Shown piece by piece: positions 1-9,224 of a stretch of DNA of 64,000 nt (position 1 is its first letter; each line of letters starts with the position of its first letter). Below the pieces are notes generated by a model. That model was given only the letters and a program-made list of their open reading frames with translations, was not told the DNA's origin and did not search any database. Made by a program: the position numbers and the translations under genes. Location of the stretch: the NCBI RefSeq assembly GCF_049701115.1, contig NZ_JBNATX010000002.1, forward strand, positions 1 through 64,000. The letters run 5' to 3'. This stretch comes from Thermoanaerobacter sp049701115. Lineage in GTDB: Bacteria; Bacillota; Thermoanaerobacteria; Thermoanaerobacterales; Thermoanaerobacteraceae.

Positions 1-112
1 GCTTCGCTCGCCCCGCCTTCGCTCCTCAAGTTCGCCAAGTTTAGTTACCGCTTTGGCAACAAGTCGCATTTACACACAAAATGCCACTTCTTTATTTTGT
101 CAACAGTCTGGA
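1..112 (-). other. GC-rich structured element at left window edge
   Basis: The first ~60 bases are much richer in GC than the rest of the window and contain the unit cttcgct twice. Read on the minus strand, downstream of the cysteine desulfidase gene, the segment can form several short helices: GCATTT with AAATGC, CAAAAT with ATTTTG (mutually exclusive with the first), TTGCC with GGTAA, and GCCAA with TTGGC. A TTGACA box sits at its 5' side on that strand (near 105). No reading frame looks like a protein. It may be a dispersed repeat or a structured RNA running off the edge. Confidence 0.3.
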
Positions 113-117
113 AGATT

Positions 118-1398
118 TCAAGCCCGTTTCGCTTTGTCCAACATTATTTCAAGAATTACATCATCTGTATCTTTCATACCCTCAACAGAAATTTTCCCCA
201 AGTTCTTTATGCTCTCTTCTGCTGTATCACCTAAAATTCCATTGTCAGAAGGAATGAATATATCATTAATAGCGAATTTTGACGCCTCTAATGCCGCTGT
301 TACCGAAATGGAGAGCTTATACGCACATCCTACTTTGGCCCCATCGCATATCATCCCCGAAAGCCCCGCCAGCATGTTGTTTACTGATCCTTTTATCTGT
401 TTTCTGGTAGCCCCTAGCAAATAAGTTAGACCTGCGCTCATCCCCACACCTGCTGCAACTCCACAACCACATATAGGAGACAAAACACCTATATAGGCTT
501 TAACATAGGCAGTTAAAAGATGGCTTAACGTTATAGCTCTTATAATTTTCTCCCTGTCATAACCCCTTTCTTCACCTATGATAGCGATTGGCAGTATCGC
601 CACAAGCCCGTGATTCCCGGAACCAGCACTGCTCATAACTGGAAGGGGATATCCAGACATTCTCGCCTCTGAAGCGGCTGCTGTTAAAGCTTTTGCCAGA
701 GATTCTTCATCTCTTATCTGCCTTTTTAATATCTTTCCAATACCTACTCCTACCTCTTCATTCAGCCCTGCGTAAGCTATCTTTTTGTTCATTTCTATTC
801 CTTCGCCTATAAATTCAATCTCTTTAAAATCCACCGTATCGCAGTAGTCTATAAAATCCTCTATTGTGAATTCTTTAATTTTCAGTTTAAGCCAGGACTT
901 GTCCTCCTTTAAATTCTCCTCCTCTGCTTTTAGCACAACTCCATCTCTTTCCTCATATACAATATTGTCATGAGCATTCTTTACTATGACAGTGGCTCTG
1001 TGTTTATCTCCTACGACAGAGGCTTTTATATAAAGTCCCTCTGCATCTTTGTCAAGAACAATCTTTACAGCTTTTTTATTTACTATTTCGTGAGCTTTCT
1101 TTATATCTTCTTCTGTCGCTTCTCTTAAAGCCTCCAGTTTATATTCAGATTTTCCACAGACAAGTGCCAGTGCAGCAGCAAAAACAAGGCCCTTTTCCTT
1201 TGTGCCAGGAATAGAAACAAACATTCCATTTTTTAAAATATCCCTATCTACTGCAACAAACACTTCCTGTGGCTTCTCCCCTAAAATCTCTTTAGCTTTT
1301 GAGACAGCATAAGCCACGGCTCCAGGCTCTGTACAGCCCAGAGCAGGTGCAACATTCGCCTTTAAAATTTCTGTTAATATTAAAAGGTCTTGTCTCAT
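118..1398 (-). CDS. L-cysteine desulfidase family protein (UPF0597 / CyuA-like)
   Basis: A 426-residue protein of the UPF0597 family, related to the alpha subunit of Fe-S L-serine dehydratase. Characterised members (archaeal L-cysteine desulfidase, E. coli CyuA/YhaM) split L-cysteine into sulfide, ammonia and pyruvate in the cytosol using a [4Fe-4S] cluster. The N-terminal GCTEPGA motif (Cys22) and the C-terminal ICGCGVAAG and CDGAKVGC segments hold the likely cluster cysteines. The frame is open to 1458, but ATG at 1396-1398 with GGAGTGG just upstream is chosen, because a sigma-54 promoter lies at 1440-1455 and would be inside a longer reading. The gene is divergent from a sigma-54 activator. 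Serine or another amino acid remains possible as substrate. Confidence 0.85.
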   Translation of the reverse strand: MRQDLLILTEILKANVAPALGCTEPGAVAYAVSKAKEILGEKPQEVFVAVDRDILKNGMFVSIPGTKEKGLVFAAALALVCGKSEYKLEALREATEEDIKKAHEIVNKKAVKIVLDKDAEGLYIKASVVGDKHRATVIVKNAHDNIVYEERDGVVLKAEEENLKEDKSWLKLKIKEFTIEDFIDYCDTVDFKEIEFIGEGIEMNKKIAYAGLNEEVGVGIGKILKRQIRDEESLAKALTAAASEARMSGYPLPVMSSAGSGNHGLVAILPIAIIGEERGYDREKIIRAITLSHLLTAYVKAYIGVLSPICGCGVAAGVGMSAGLTYLLGATRKQIKGSVNNMLAGLSGMICDGAKVGCAYKLSISVTAALEASKFAINDIFIPSDNGILGDTAEESIKNLGKISVEGMKDTDDVILEIMLDKAKRA

Positions 1399-1439
1399 AG
1401 TAACCACTCCAAAATTATTATTTACCCATATCTTTATTA

Positions 1440-1455
1440 CGCAATTTTTGTACCA
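1440..1455 (-). promoter_or_regulatory. sigma-54 (-24/-12) promoter for the cysteine desulfidase gene
   Basis: The minus strand reads TGGTACAAAAATTGCG, matching the -24/-12 consensus TGGCACG-N4-TTGCW with the invariant GG and GC separated by exactly 10 bases (GG at 1454-1453, GC at 1442-1441). Transcription would start near 1430, giving a ~30-base leader with its ribosome binding site before ATG 1398. The divergent gene encodes a sigma-54 enhancer-binding protein, its obvious activator. Confidence 0.75.
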
Positions 1456-1508
1456 CAAATTTTCCCCCGAAAATAAGCCTTCAAAAAAGTATGTTTCTCA
1501 TTTATGAT

Positions 1509-1521
1509 AACGGTAAACGTT
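1509..1521. promoter_or_regulatory. possible activator-binding palindrome
   Basis: AACG-N5-CGTT lies about 55-70 bases upstream of the sigma-54 promoter, in the divergent intergenic region. The distance suits an enhancer site, but the symmetry is short and only one copy is clear. Confidence 0.2.
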
Positions 1522-1641
1522 TTTTAGCCTTTTGTTCCCCATTACAAAATTTCTTTGGTTCTCAATTATAAAAAATATTTATCACTTTTGATAAAATTGT
1601 GGTATAGTATAATAAAAGCCTGTTTACGTGGGGGAATCATT

Positions 1642-3375
1642 ATGGACAACATTTTAGAAGAAATAAAAAATGATTTGCAGAGCATAGCAGAAACCATAAA
1701 AGCCATAACAAACGTGGATGTCACGATTGTAGATGAAAAATTAAAGAGAATTGCGGGGACAGGCCCTTTTAAAGAAAAAATCGGAAGATACGCTCCAAAA
1801 AATTCTGCTTTTGAAAAGGCCTTAAAGACAGGTCACCAATACCTGATAGTAAATCCTGGAAAACACCCGATCTGTTCTTCTTGTGAGGAACAGAAAAATT
1901 GCAAAGAAGAATTGGAACTTTGCATACCCATAAGAAATGGTGAAAAAATAATAGGAATCTTGGGAATGTCAATCTTTAACGAAGATACAAAAATAGAATT
2001 TTTAAACAAACAGGAAGACTTTAAAAATTTCGAAAAAAGATTTAGCGAACTCATCACTACCAAGATAAATGAGAAAAAATTGGGCGTCATGATAGAGTAC
2101 CGTTCCTCAGAGCTCATGACTCTCGTAAACTCCATAAACGAAGGAATAATAATACTTGATAGCCAAAACAGAATGGTGACAGTAAACAAATATTTAAAGG
2201 AAAAGTTAAACGTTTCAGAGAAGACTCCTGTAAAGTCTATTTTCCCTGTAAAAATATTACAAGAATTAGAAAAGAAAAACTTTGAGGGAGAAGTAGGCCC
2301 TTTAGAGATTAAAGGAAGCAAGTTTGTAATAAATTCTTCTCCTATTTTATTGAAAGGAAAGTCCGTAGGCACCGTCCTTGTATTTTCTGACTTTTCAAAA
2401 ATGCAGGAATCAGTCTACAAAGCCTCTAAAATGTCTGAAATTGTGACTTTTGACGATATAGTAGGAGAAAGTGATGCAATAAAGTATGCAAAAAGTCAGG
2501 CAATTCAAATTGCGGATTCGGAGATCCCTGTGCTTCTTTTAGGAGAAAGTGGAACAGGAAAAGAATTGTTTGCCAGAGCAATACACTTTCAAAGCAGTCG
2601 CAAAAATGAAATATTCATGCCAATAAACTGTGGTGCCATCCCCGAAACCCTTATTGAAAGCGAACTTTTCGGATATGAAAAGGGGTCCTTTACAGGAGCA
2701 AATGTGACAGGGAAAATCGGGAAATTTGAGCTCGCAAAGGACGGTACAATTTTTCTCGATGAAATAGGAGACTTGCCCCTCTCTATGCAGGTAAAACTTC
2801 TCAGAGCCTTAGAAGAAAAAGAAATTGTAAGAATAGGTGGATATACTCCAATAAAGGTAAATCCTCGAATAATCTCCGCCACTCATAAAGACCTGTATCA
2901 GATGGTTTTAGAGGGAAAATTTAGAGAAGACTTATTTTACCGCTTAAATGTAGTGCCAATTGTAATTCCGCCTCTTAGAGAAAGAGGGTACGACATAATT
3001 ATACTGGCAAACTATTTTCTGGAAAAGTTTAATAAAATCTATGGAAAAAATATAAAAGGCTTTTCAAAAGAAAGTGAGAAACTGCTTTTAAGTTATCCTT
3101 TCCCCGGAAATATAAGGGAACTTAGAAATTTGATAGAGTATGCAGTCAACTTCGAAAGTAAAGATTACATATCACCCGAAACAATAAATCAGAGGCTTTA
3201 CAGAAAAACACTTGAAGAAGGCAAGACACTTGCTGAAATGGTAAAAAATTATGAAAAGAATGTGATAAAAGAGTATATGTTAAGGTACGGAAGTGACGTT
3301 GAAAGCAAAAAACTGATAGCAAAAAAATTAGGCATAAGCATTGCCACTTTATATAGAAAAATGGCAGAAGAGTGA
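1642..3375 (+). CDS. sigma-54-dependent transcriptional activator with four-cysteine sensor region
   Basis: A 577-residue bacterial enhancer-binding protein. Residues 1-~125 form a sensor region carrying C78-x2-C81-x5-C87-x6-C94; ~158-255 resembles a PAS domain. The AAA+ domain has Walker A GESGTGKE (301-308), the sigma-54 contact loop as GSFTGA (348-353, a variant of GAFTGA) and Walker B FLDEIGD (371-377). A Fis-type helix-turn-helix ends the protein. The frame extends upstream to 1555, but ATG 1642 after a GGGGGAA site is preferred. It is divergent from the desulfidase gene with its -24/-12 promoter, so the likely role is activating cysteine breakdown in response to cysteine, sulfide, redox state or metal. 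The signal is inference; the cysteines are seen. Threonine aldolase follows in the same direction. Confidence 0.9.
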   Translation: MDNILEEIKNDLQSIAETIKAITNVDVTIVDEKLKRIAGTGPFKEKIGRYAPKNSAFEKALKTGHQYLIVNPGKHPICSSCEEQKNCKEELELCIPIRNGEKIIGILGMSIFNEDTKIEFLNKQEDFKNFEKRFSELITTKINEKKLGVMIEYRSSELMTLVNSINEGIIILDSQNRMVTVNKYLKEKLNVSEKTPVKSIFPVKILQELEKKNFEGEVGPLEIKGSKFVINSSPILLKGKSVGTVLVFSDFSKMQESVYKASKMSEIVTFDDIVGESDAIKYAKSQAIQIADSEIPVLLLGESGTGKELFARAIHFQSSRKNEIFMPINCGAIPETLIESELFGYEKGSFTGANVTGKIGKFELAKDGTIFLDEIGDLPLSMQVKLLRALEEKEIVRIGGYTPIKVNPRIISATHKDLYQMVLEGKFREDLFYRLNVVPIVIPPLRERGYDIIILANYFLEKFNKIYGKNIKGFSKESEKLLLSYPFPGNIRELRNLIEYAVNFESKDYISPETINQRLYRKTLEEGKTLAEMVKNYEKNVIKEYMLRYGSDVESKKLIAKKLGISIATLYRKMAEE

Positions 3376-3415
3376 TACAATGAAGATAGAAAAACAAAAA
3401 GGGGGATATGGACAA

Positions 3416-4456
3416 ATGAAATATATTGACCTAAGAAGCGACACAGTAACCCAGCCCACTCCTGAGATGAGAGAAGCCATGTACAAAGCTGAAGTGGGCG
3501 ATGACGTATACGGAGAAGACCCTACTGTGAGAAAACTTGAAGAAATGGCAGCAGAAATGCTAGGAAAAGAAGCAGCAATGCTTGTGACCAGCGGAACTCA
3601 AGGGAACCAAGTCTCAATAATGACTCACACTCATCCAGGAGAAGAAATCATACTAGAGGAAAATTCCCATATAATAACCTATGAAGTTGGAGGGATAGGC
3701 TATCTCGCTGGAGTACAGGCAAAAACTTTGAAGGGCAATAAAGGAGTTTTAAATCCGGAAGACGTAGAAAAAGCTATAAGGCCTAAAAACATACACTTTC
3801 CTGAGACAAGCCTAATCTGCCTTGAAAACACACACAATAGAGCAGGTGGCACTGTGACTCCAATTGAAGTCATGAAAAAGATATATGAAATCGCACAAAA
3901 GCATGGAATACCTGTACATCTGGACGGCGCCAGAATATTTAACGCCGCGACATATCTTAAAGTAGATGTAAAAGAAATTGCAAAGTACGCCGACAGCGTT
4001 ATGTTCTGCCTTTCAAAAGGGTTATGTGCCCCTATAGGGTCTATCGTCGTCGGAACAAAGGAATTTATTGGAAGAGCGAGGAAATACCGCAAGATGCTGG
4101 GAGGAGGAATGAGGCAGGCAGGTTTCATCGCTGCTGCTGGCATCGTAGCCCTTGAAAAAATGACAAAAAGGCTTCAAGAAGACCATGACAATGCAAGGCT
4201 TCTGGCCGAAGGTCTGAAAAACATCCCCGGGATAGACCTTGACATGGAAACAGTGCAAACTAACATAGTAATGACTGATATTTCTGGCACTGGAATGACA
4301 GGAAGGAAATTTTCTCTAAAGTTAAAAGAACACGGCGTTTTAGTAAATGGAGGAGATGACTTTTCAGTAAGATTTGTGACTCACTATTACATAACTAAAG
4401 AAGATGTAAAGAAGGCCTTGAGTGCAATTGAAAAGGTGATAAGAGAAAAGCATTAA
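3416..4456 (+). CDS. ltaE: low-specificity L-threonine aldolase
   Basis: A 346-residue PLP enzyme of fold type I that cleaves L-threonine and L-allo-threonine to glycine and acetaldehyde. It starts with the family hallmark MKYIDLRSDTVTQPT, has TSGTQGNQ for cofactor phosphate binding, HLDGARIFNA for the cofactor-stacking aspartate, and SKGLCAPIG with the Schiff-base lysine. ATG 3416 is chosen over upstream ATG codons at 3341 and 3380 because it follows AAGGGGG and matches the family N-terminus. The gene begins 41 bases after the sigma-54 activator and probably shares its transcript, so both neighbours of the activator act on small amino acids. A bidirectional terminator follows. Confidence 0.93.
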   Translation: MKYIDLRSDTVTQPTPEMREAMYKAEVGDDVYGEDPTVRKLEEMAAEMLGKEAAMLVTSGTQGNQVSIMTHTHPGEEIILEENSHIITYEVGGIGYLAGVQAKTLKGNKGVLNPEDVEKAIRPKNIHFPETSLICLENTHNRAGGTVTPIEVMKKIYEIAQKHGIPVHLDGARIFNAATYLKVDVKEIAKYADSVMFCLSKGLCAPIGSIVVGTKEFIGRARKYRKMLGGGMRQAGFIAAAGIVALEKMTKRLQEDHDNARLLAEGLKNIPGIDLDMETVQTNIVMTDISGTGMTGRKFSLKLKEHGVLVNGGDDFSVRFVTHYYITKEDVKKALSAIEKVIREKH

Positions 4457-4484
4457 AGAGAGGGTAACCCCCCCTCTCTTTTTA
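4455..4484. terminator. bidirectional terminator between ltaE and sbcC
   Basis: AAAGAGAGGG (4455-4464) pairs with CCCTCTCTTT (4472-4481), followed by T residues on the plus strand and TTTAAT on the minus strand. It separates two convergent genes and abuts the sbcC stop codon. Confidence 0.85.
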
Positions 4485-7400
4485 GGTATACTCTATCCTC
4501 ACTTTGCTTCCCTCTCCTGAAACAGTTGGAGGCGTCACTATGAGCTTGACAGGAACCCTGTCTTTGAGTTCTTCTACATGGCTTATTATGCCAACTACCA
4601 TTTTATCTTTTTTCAGCCTTTCCAGTGATGTCATAACTACGTCAAGAAGTTCTGAATCAAGGCTCCCAAATCCCTCATCAAGGAAGAAAAATTCTAAAGG
4701 TGCTTTTCCTTTTAACTGTATGTGGGAAGAAAGAGCTAAAGCAAGTGATAAAGAAGTCAAAAAGGTCTCTCCACCAGATAAAGTATCAACAGAACGCCTT
4801 ACACCGCCATTGAAGTCATCCCTCATTACAAAATTATTTTCAGAATCAATCTCTAGTGCGTACCTGCCTCTGCTTATTTCTTTAAGCCTTTTTGAAGCGG
4901 AAAAAGTAATGTATTTGAGCTGTTTTGATGCGATGAAATCCACAAATTTATTGCCCTGGAATAATTTGTCTAGTTCTTCCAGCATGTCTATTACGTGTTC
5001 CAACTCTTTTTTCTTTTTGGTCAACTCTTCTACCTTCTTCAGGTTTTCCTTCATATCATGAATAGCCTTTTCTGCAGCGCCAATTTCTTTTCTTTTGCCC
5101 GTCAAAATCTCCTCCAACTCTCTAATCCTTTCCTCTAATCTGTTCCAATGCTCCTCTTCAATTTGCCTTCCCTTAAGAAACCCTTCCAATCTTTCTATAT
5201 TCGCAACCAGAGAAGTGTATTCATTTTCAAATCTTTTTACTTCTATTTCAATTTCACTCATCTCTTCACTGCTAATCACAAAACTTAAAGCCTCTTCCTT
5301 TGTCTTAAAGCCCTCTTTCGACAGCGAAAGTTCCAATTTTTTTATTTGCTCCTTCAACATGTTGGTCAATAAAATTTGATTTTCCAAAGTGGATATCTTT
5401 TTGCTTTCTATTTCCTGCTTTTTTCTTCTCTCCTCTTCCAGCCTATTTTTTAAAAAGCTCTCCCTCTGCAGAATTTCCGCTCTTTCCTTCTGAACTTCTT
5501 CCAAATACTTTTTTACGTCTTTCCCTTCAGAATACGAATCGAGTTCTTTTTGCATCTTCTCTAAAACGCTTCTTTTTTCCTTCCCTACTTCTACTACCTG
5601 TGTCTTCCTCACTATCAACTGGTTGAGGTCTTCTAACACTTTTTCTCTTTTAATGTTTAATTCTTCTAAATTCTTTTTTAAGGACTCTACTTCTTCTCTT
5701 AGTTTTTCAATCAATTTTTCTTTCCGATTGATTTCCTCTACTTTTTCTGAAAAGTTCGCATACCCCAACTTTTCTTTCCAATTTTCTAATTCTTTCAATA
5801 GACTCTGGTATTCCCTTTCAATCCCTTCAAAAGAGAGTCTATACTCCTCAAGAAGCTTTAAATCCTTTTGCAACCTCTCTTTTATGCGAGCTTCTTCCAA
5901 TGCAAGCTGTCCTTTTTCTTCTTTCAATCTCTTAAGGACTTTCTCCTTCTCCTCCTTTTCTTTCTCCCAGTCCTCCAATTTTTCCTTTTCTTCTTTAAAT
6001 TTTACCTCCATCTCTTCTATTTCTTTTCTCAAAATTTCTAAATCAATGCCCCTTAAATTTTCCTTCGCTTTTTCAAGCTCAGTCTTTGAAATCTCTTCTT
6101 TTGCTGTAAATCCTGAAAGCTGACTTTTTAGCATAATGAGCTTTTCTTGTAAAATTTCCCTTTCAGTTCTTAAATCCCTTTCTAGCTTCTTTTTCTCCTC
6201 AATCAACTTCTCGTCCACTTTCTTTGCCAGATTTATGTGGTGAAAAGATCCGCATACGGGGCAAGGCATTCCCTCTTTCAAGCCTTCTGCCAATTCTCCC
6301 GCCATGTTCTTCCTGACAATCTCTTCAATCTCTTTCTGCAAAGCATCCAGCGCTTTACCTTTTTCTACATATTCTCTCTCAGTTTTTTCTAACTCACCTA
6401 CAAGCTTTTCTTTCTCCTCTAAAACTTCTTTTAAAGTCTTTTTAAGCTTTTCTTCTAATTCTTTATTCCTTTGAGCTTCTATAAGCTTTAACCTCTTTAA
6501 CTCCAGTTCTTTTTGGAAATTGAAGAGCTCTTCACTTGAAAGAGGTTTCCTAACTTCAAGAAAGTTGAAACTGCTTTCCTCTTTTTGTAATTCTTCGTCT
6601 TTTTCAGTAAGTTCCACCTTTATCCTCTCGTGCTCTCTCTTCTGCTTTTCTACAAGTTTTTCTAGCTCTTCAATCTTGTGAGCCTTTTCCTCTCTTTCTC
6701 TTTTGACCCTTTCAAACTCTTTCTCAAGCTCAAACGCTTTAAATACATTCTCCTTCTCTTCTGTACTAATCCTTATGCTTACAATCTTCTCTTCCTTTTC
6801 TGCTATATTCTTCTTCAAGTTTTCTATGGAAAGAAATAATTTTTCCTTTTCTTCTTCTAACCTTTTAATATTGCTTTCTAAGTTTTTATACTCTGTCAAA
6901 AGCTTTTCTCTTTCTTCAGATAGCCTTTGTACCTCATCTCTGATCTGAATAGCTCTTTTGAGCCTTTCCTCTTTCTCAATAAGAAGAGGAATTTTCTCTT
7001 CTTTTTCCCTAAAAGTTATTTCGTAATCTTTCTCTATCTTTTGAAGCTCTGCACTCACTTCCTCCAACTCTTTAGCGTGTTTTTCTAGTTCTTTCTTGTT
7101 CAATAAAAGCTTTTTTTCTGTTTCTTCTACAGAGTCTATATATGGCTTTACAGAAAGGGATTTTTTTGCCTTCTCAATTTTTCTTCTTTTTACCTCTATT
7201 TCAGAGGCTTTTTCATCTAACAATCTCTTTTTCTCTAAAAACTGGTTTAACTCCTTTTGCCTTTCCCATATCTCTTTCAATTTTTCTCTCTCTTTTAAAA
7301 GCTCTTCTCTTTCTGCGCTCAAATTTTTTTCTTCTTCTTTAATAAGTTCTAATTTGTCTAACGCTTCTTTTAAAGCATCTTTTGTAACACCCTCATAGCG

Positions 7401-8015
7401 AGAAAGCTCACCATTTAACATACCGAGAAGCAAAGCCTTCTCGTTTTTTGTCCTTCTAATCTTTTCCATTAAATCATTCCCGTACTTTTCCAAACCAAAA
7501 ATTCTTTCCAGCATGTCTCTTCTTTCTCGCCCACTTAATTTCAAAAATTCGCTAAATTTCCCCTGAGGGAGTACTACAGATCTGGTAAAGTCCTCTGCTG
7601 TAAGCCCTATTATTTCTATTATTTTCTGATGAACCTCTCTTTCTTTCTCTGCCAGCACTTTTTCTCCTTCTGCGGTTATCTCTCTCAGCCTTGCCAAAGT
7701 AGTCTTGTATCCGCCATTTCTTAAATCTTTTTTTATGTTTCTCTCTACTATGTACCTCCTTTTTTCAGTCCCTACTCCTATTTCAAATTCATATACCACA
7801 GAAGTGGAAATGGACTCAGTATTTATAAAGTCCTTGCTGTTTCTTGGAATCTTTCCGTACATAGAAAGGGTAATAGCATCTATTATAGTAGATTTGCCAC
7901 TTCCTGTAGGTCCAAATATACCAAAAAGGCCCTTTTCAGTCAGCCTTTCAAAATCTATTACCTGTTCTTCCACAAAACTGTTAAGACCCGAAATTTTAAG
8001 CCTAATAGGCTTCAT
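4482..8015 (-). CDS. sbcC: exonuclease SbcC (ATPase subunit of SbcCD)
   Basis: A 1177-residue SMC-like ATPase (Rad50 type) that with SbcD forms a nuclease cutting hairpins and blocked DNA ends. Walker A GPTGSGKST is at ~35-43 within the N-terminal globular part. Long Lys/Glu-rich coiled coils flank a zinc hook at C585-P-V-C588, which dimerises the complex. The C-terminal half carries the ABC signature LSGGETF and Walker B FFFLDEGFGSLD. Its ATG overlaps the sbcD stop by 4 bases, so translation is coupled. The coiled-coil composition produces many spurious antisense frames. It is last in the addB-addA-sbcD-sbcC operon. Confidence 0.97.
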   Translation of the reverse strand: MKPIRLKISGLNSFVEEQVIDFERLTEKGLFGIFGPTGSGKSTIIDAITLSMYGKIPRNSKDFINTESISTSVVYEFEIGVGTEKRRYIVERNIKKDLRNGGYKTTLARLREITAEGEKVLAEKEREVHQKIIEIIGLTAEDFTRSVVLPQGKFSEFLKLSGRERRDMLERIFGLEKYGNDLMEKIRRTKNEKALLLGMLNGELSRYEGVTKDALKEALDKLELIKEEEKNLSAEREELLKEREKLKEIWERQKELNQFLEKKRLLDEKASEIEVKRRKIEKAKKSLSVKPYIDSVEETEKKLLLNKKELEKHAKELEEVSAELQKIEKDYEITFREKEEKIPLLIEKEERLKRAIQIRDEVQRLSEEREKLLTEYKNLESNIKRLEEEKEKLFLSIENLKKNIAEKEEKIVSIRISTEEKENVFKAFELEKEFERVKREREEKAHKIEELEKLVEKQKREHERIKVELTEKDEELQKEESSFNFLEVRKPLSSEELFNFQKELELKRLKLIEAQRNKELEEKLKKTLKEVLEEKEKLVGELEKTEREYVEKGKALDALQKEIEEIVRKNMAGELAEGLKEGMPCPVCGSFHHINLAKKVDEKLIEEKKKLERDLRTEREILQEKLIMLKSQLSGFTAKEEISKTELEKAKENLRGIDLEILRKEIEEMEVKFKEEKEKLEDWEKEKEEKEKVLKRLKEEKGQLALEEARIKERLQKDLKLLEEYRLSFEGIEREYQSLLKELENWKEKLGYANFSEKVEEINRKEKLIEKLREEVESLKKNLEELNIKREKVLEDLNQLIVRKTQVVEVGKEKRSVLEKMQKELDSYSEGKDVKKYLEEVQKERAEILQRESFLKNRLEEERRKKQEIESKKISTLENQILLTNMLKEQIKKLELSLSKEGFKTKEEALSFVISSEEMSEIEIEVKRFENEYTSLVANIERLEGFLKGRQIEEEHWNRLEERIRELEEILTGKRKEIGAAEKAIHDMKENLKKVEELTKKKKELEHVIDMLEELDKLFQGNKFVDFIASKQLKYITFSASKRLKEISRGRYALEIDSENNFVMRDDFNGGVRRSVDTLSGGETFLTSLSLALALSSHIQLKGKAPLEFFFLDEGFGSLDSELLDVVMTSLERLKKDKMVVGIISHVEELKDRVPVKLIVTPPTVSGEGSKVRIEYT

Positions 8016-9214
8016 ACCTCTTCATCCTCTTTCCCAATTATGCTCATAAAAAGTTCCACGATCTCTTGTGAAGGAGGAACTTTCTTTTCCTTCAGATAAA
8101 ACTCTTGAAAAAGCTCTCTTATATCTTTCTCTTCCACTTCAATTTCTTCAGGGAGCTCTTCTTCTTCCGGAAGAATTGGTCTTATCTCTACTATATCGGG
8201 CATGAGCCTTTTCATTTCCCTTATCTGTGAGGAAGGAAGAGGAGATTCTGTCTTTATTTCGAAATAAGCCCAAATATTCTTGTCTTTATACTCCTCACAA
8301 ATTTTTAGAGCTTCCTCAATACCATCGCATCTTATAACCTCAATGGGTTTATAATTTTTAAAATAAATCTCTTTTACATGAGCCTTTCCCCCTGCTTTTA
8401 ACTCCACAAGATACGCACATTTAGATTGATTTATTTCGCTTTTGCTGTACTGAAGAGGAGAACCGGAATAGTAAACTGGCAACTCTTTTGATATTCTCTG
8501 AGGCTTGTGAAGGTGACCCAAAGCAATGTACTGTGCTTTTTCAGGAAGATGCTTCAACTCCACAGTAAAACTCCCTCCCAGCTGAATAGGCCTTTCTGAG
8601 CCTGCTTCCTCTCCTCCTGCTACATAAATGTGTGAAACAGCTATGTTTATAGTATCTTCTCTGTAATTTTTTGAAAGCTCTTTAAAAAGTTCTCCAACTC
8701 TTTCAGAATAACTTTTCTGCCTCTCTTCCTCCTCAATGCTTTCGGAAAAAATCTCATTAAGCCTCTTCTCGCTGGGATAGGGAAGGGCTATTACAACAGC
8801 CCTTTCCCCTTTTATCTCTACCTCAAAAAAGCCTTCCCCAGAATTCAAAACCTTAAAACTCCCAAAATCTCCTGTTGGCACAACAATTTTAATAGAACCC
8901 AATAGTATTACCCCTTGTTCATAAGCAAGGGGACTTGCAGCAGAAAGTCTGTCTGGATTATCATGATTCCCTGCAATTGCGATAATCACTCTTTCCCCGT
9001 TAGCAAGCCTTTTTAAGGTGTTGTAAAAAAGCATTTCTGCTTTTGCAGGGGGATTTGAGGAATCGTATATGTCTCCTGCAATTATCACCATATCCACATC
9101 ATATTCTTCTGCCATTCTCACAAAGTCATCTAAAAATTTCTCTTGTTCCTCAAACCTTGAAAAATTTTCAAGCGTTTTCCCTAAATGCCAATCTGAAGTG
9201 TGCAAGATGCGCAT
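8012..9214 (-). CDS. sbcD: exonuclease SbcD (nuclease subunit of SbcCD)
   Basis: A 400-residue Mre11-type calcineurin-like phosphoesterase with the metal-binding motifs in order: HTSDWHLG near the N-terminus, GDIYDSSNPP, GNHDNPDR, then SHIYVAGG and GHLHKPQ. It is the manganese-dependent nuclease partner of SbcC. The N-terminus MRILHTSDWH is canonical, supporting the start. It begins 10 bases after addA and overlaps sbcC by 4 bases, so both break-processing machines are made from one message. Confidence 0.97.
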   Translation of the reverse strand: MRILHTSDWHLGKTLENFSRFEEQEKFLDDFVRMAEEYDVDMVIIAGDIYDSSNPPAKAEMLFYNTLKRLANGERVIIAIAGNHDNPDRLSAASPLAYEQGVILLGSIKIVVPTGDFGSFKVLNSGEGFFEVEIKGERAVVIALPYPSEKRLNEIFSESIEEEERQKSYSERVGELFKELSKNYREDTINIAVSHIYVAGGEEAGSERPIQLGGSFTVELKHLPEKAQYIALGHLHKPQRISKELPVYYSGSPLQYSKSEINQSKCAYLVELKAGGKAHVKEIYFKNYKPIEVIRCDGIEEALKICEEYKDKNIWAYFEIKTESPLPSSQIREMKRLMPDIVEIRPILPEEEELPEEIEVEEKDIRELFQEFYLKEKKVPPSQEIVELFMSIIGKEDEEV

Positions 9215-9224
9215 TTTATCACCC

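Noticed and set aside
53..424. Plus-strand frame of 123 codons at the left edge
   Set aside because: It runs antisense to the conserved C-terminus of the cysteine desulfidase and has no family resemblance.
3376..3415. Sigma-54 promoter in front of threonine aldolase
   Set aside because: No GG-N10-GC element occurs in the short gap; cotranscription with the activator gene is simpler.
4504..7398. Many plus-strand open frames opposite sbcC
   Set aside because: They are Ser/Phe-rich shadows of the Lys/Glu-rich coiled coil on the minus strand, with no ribosome binding sites.
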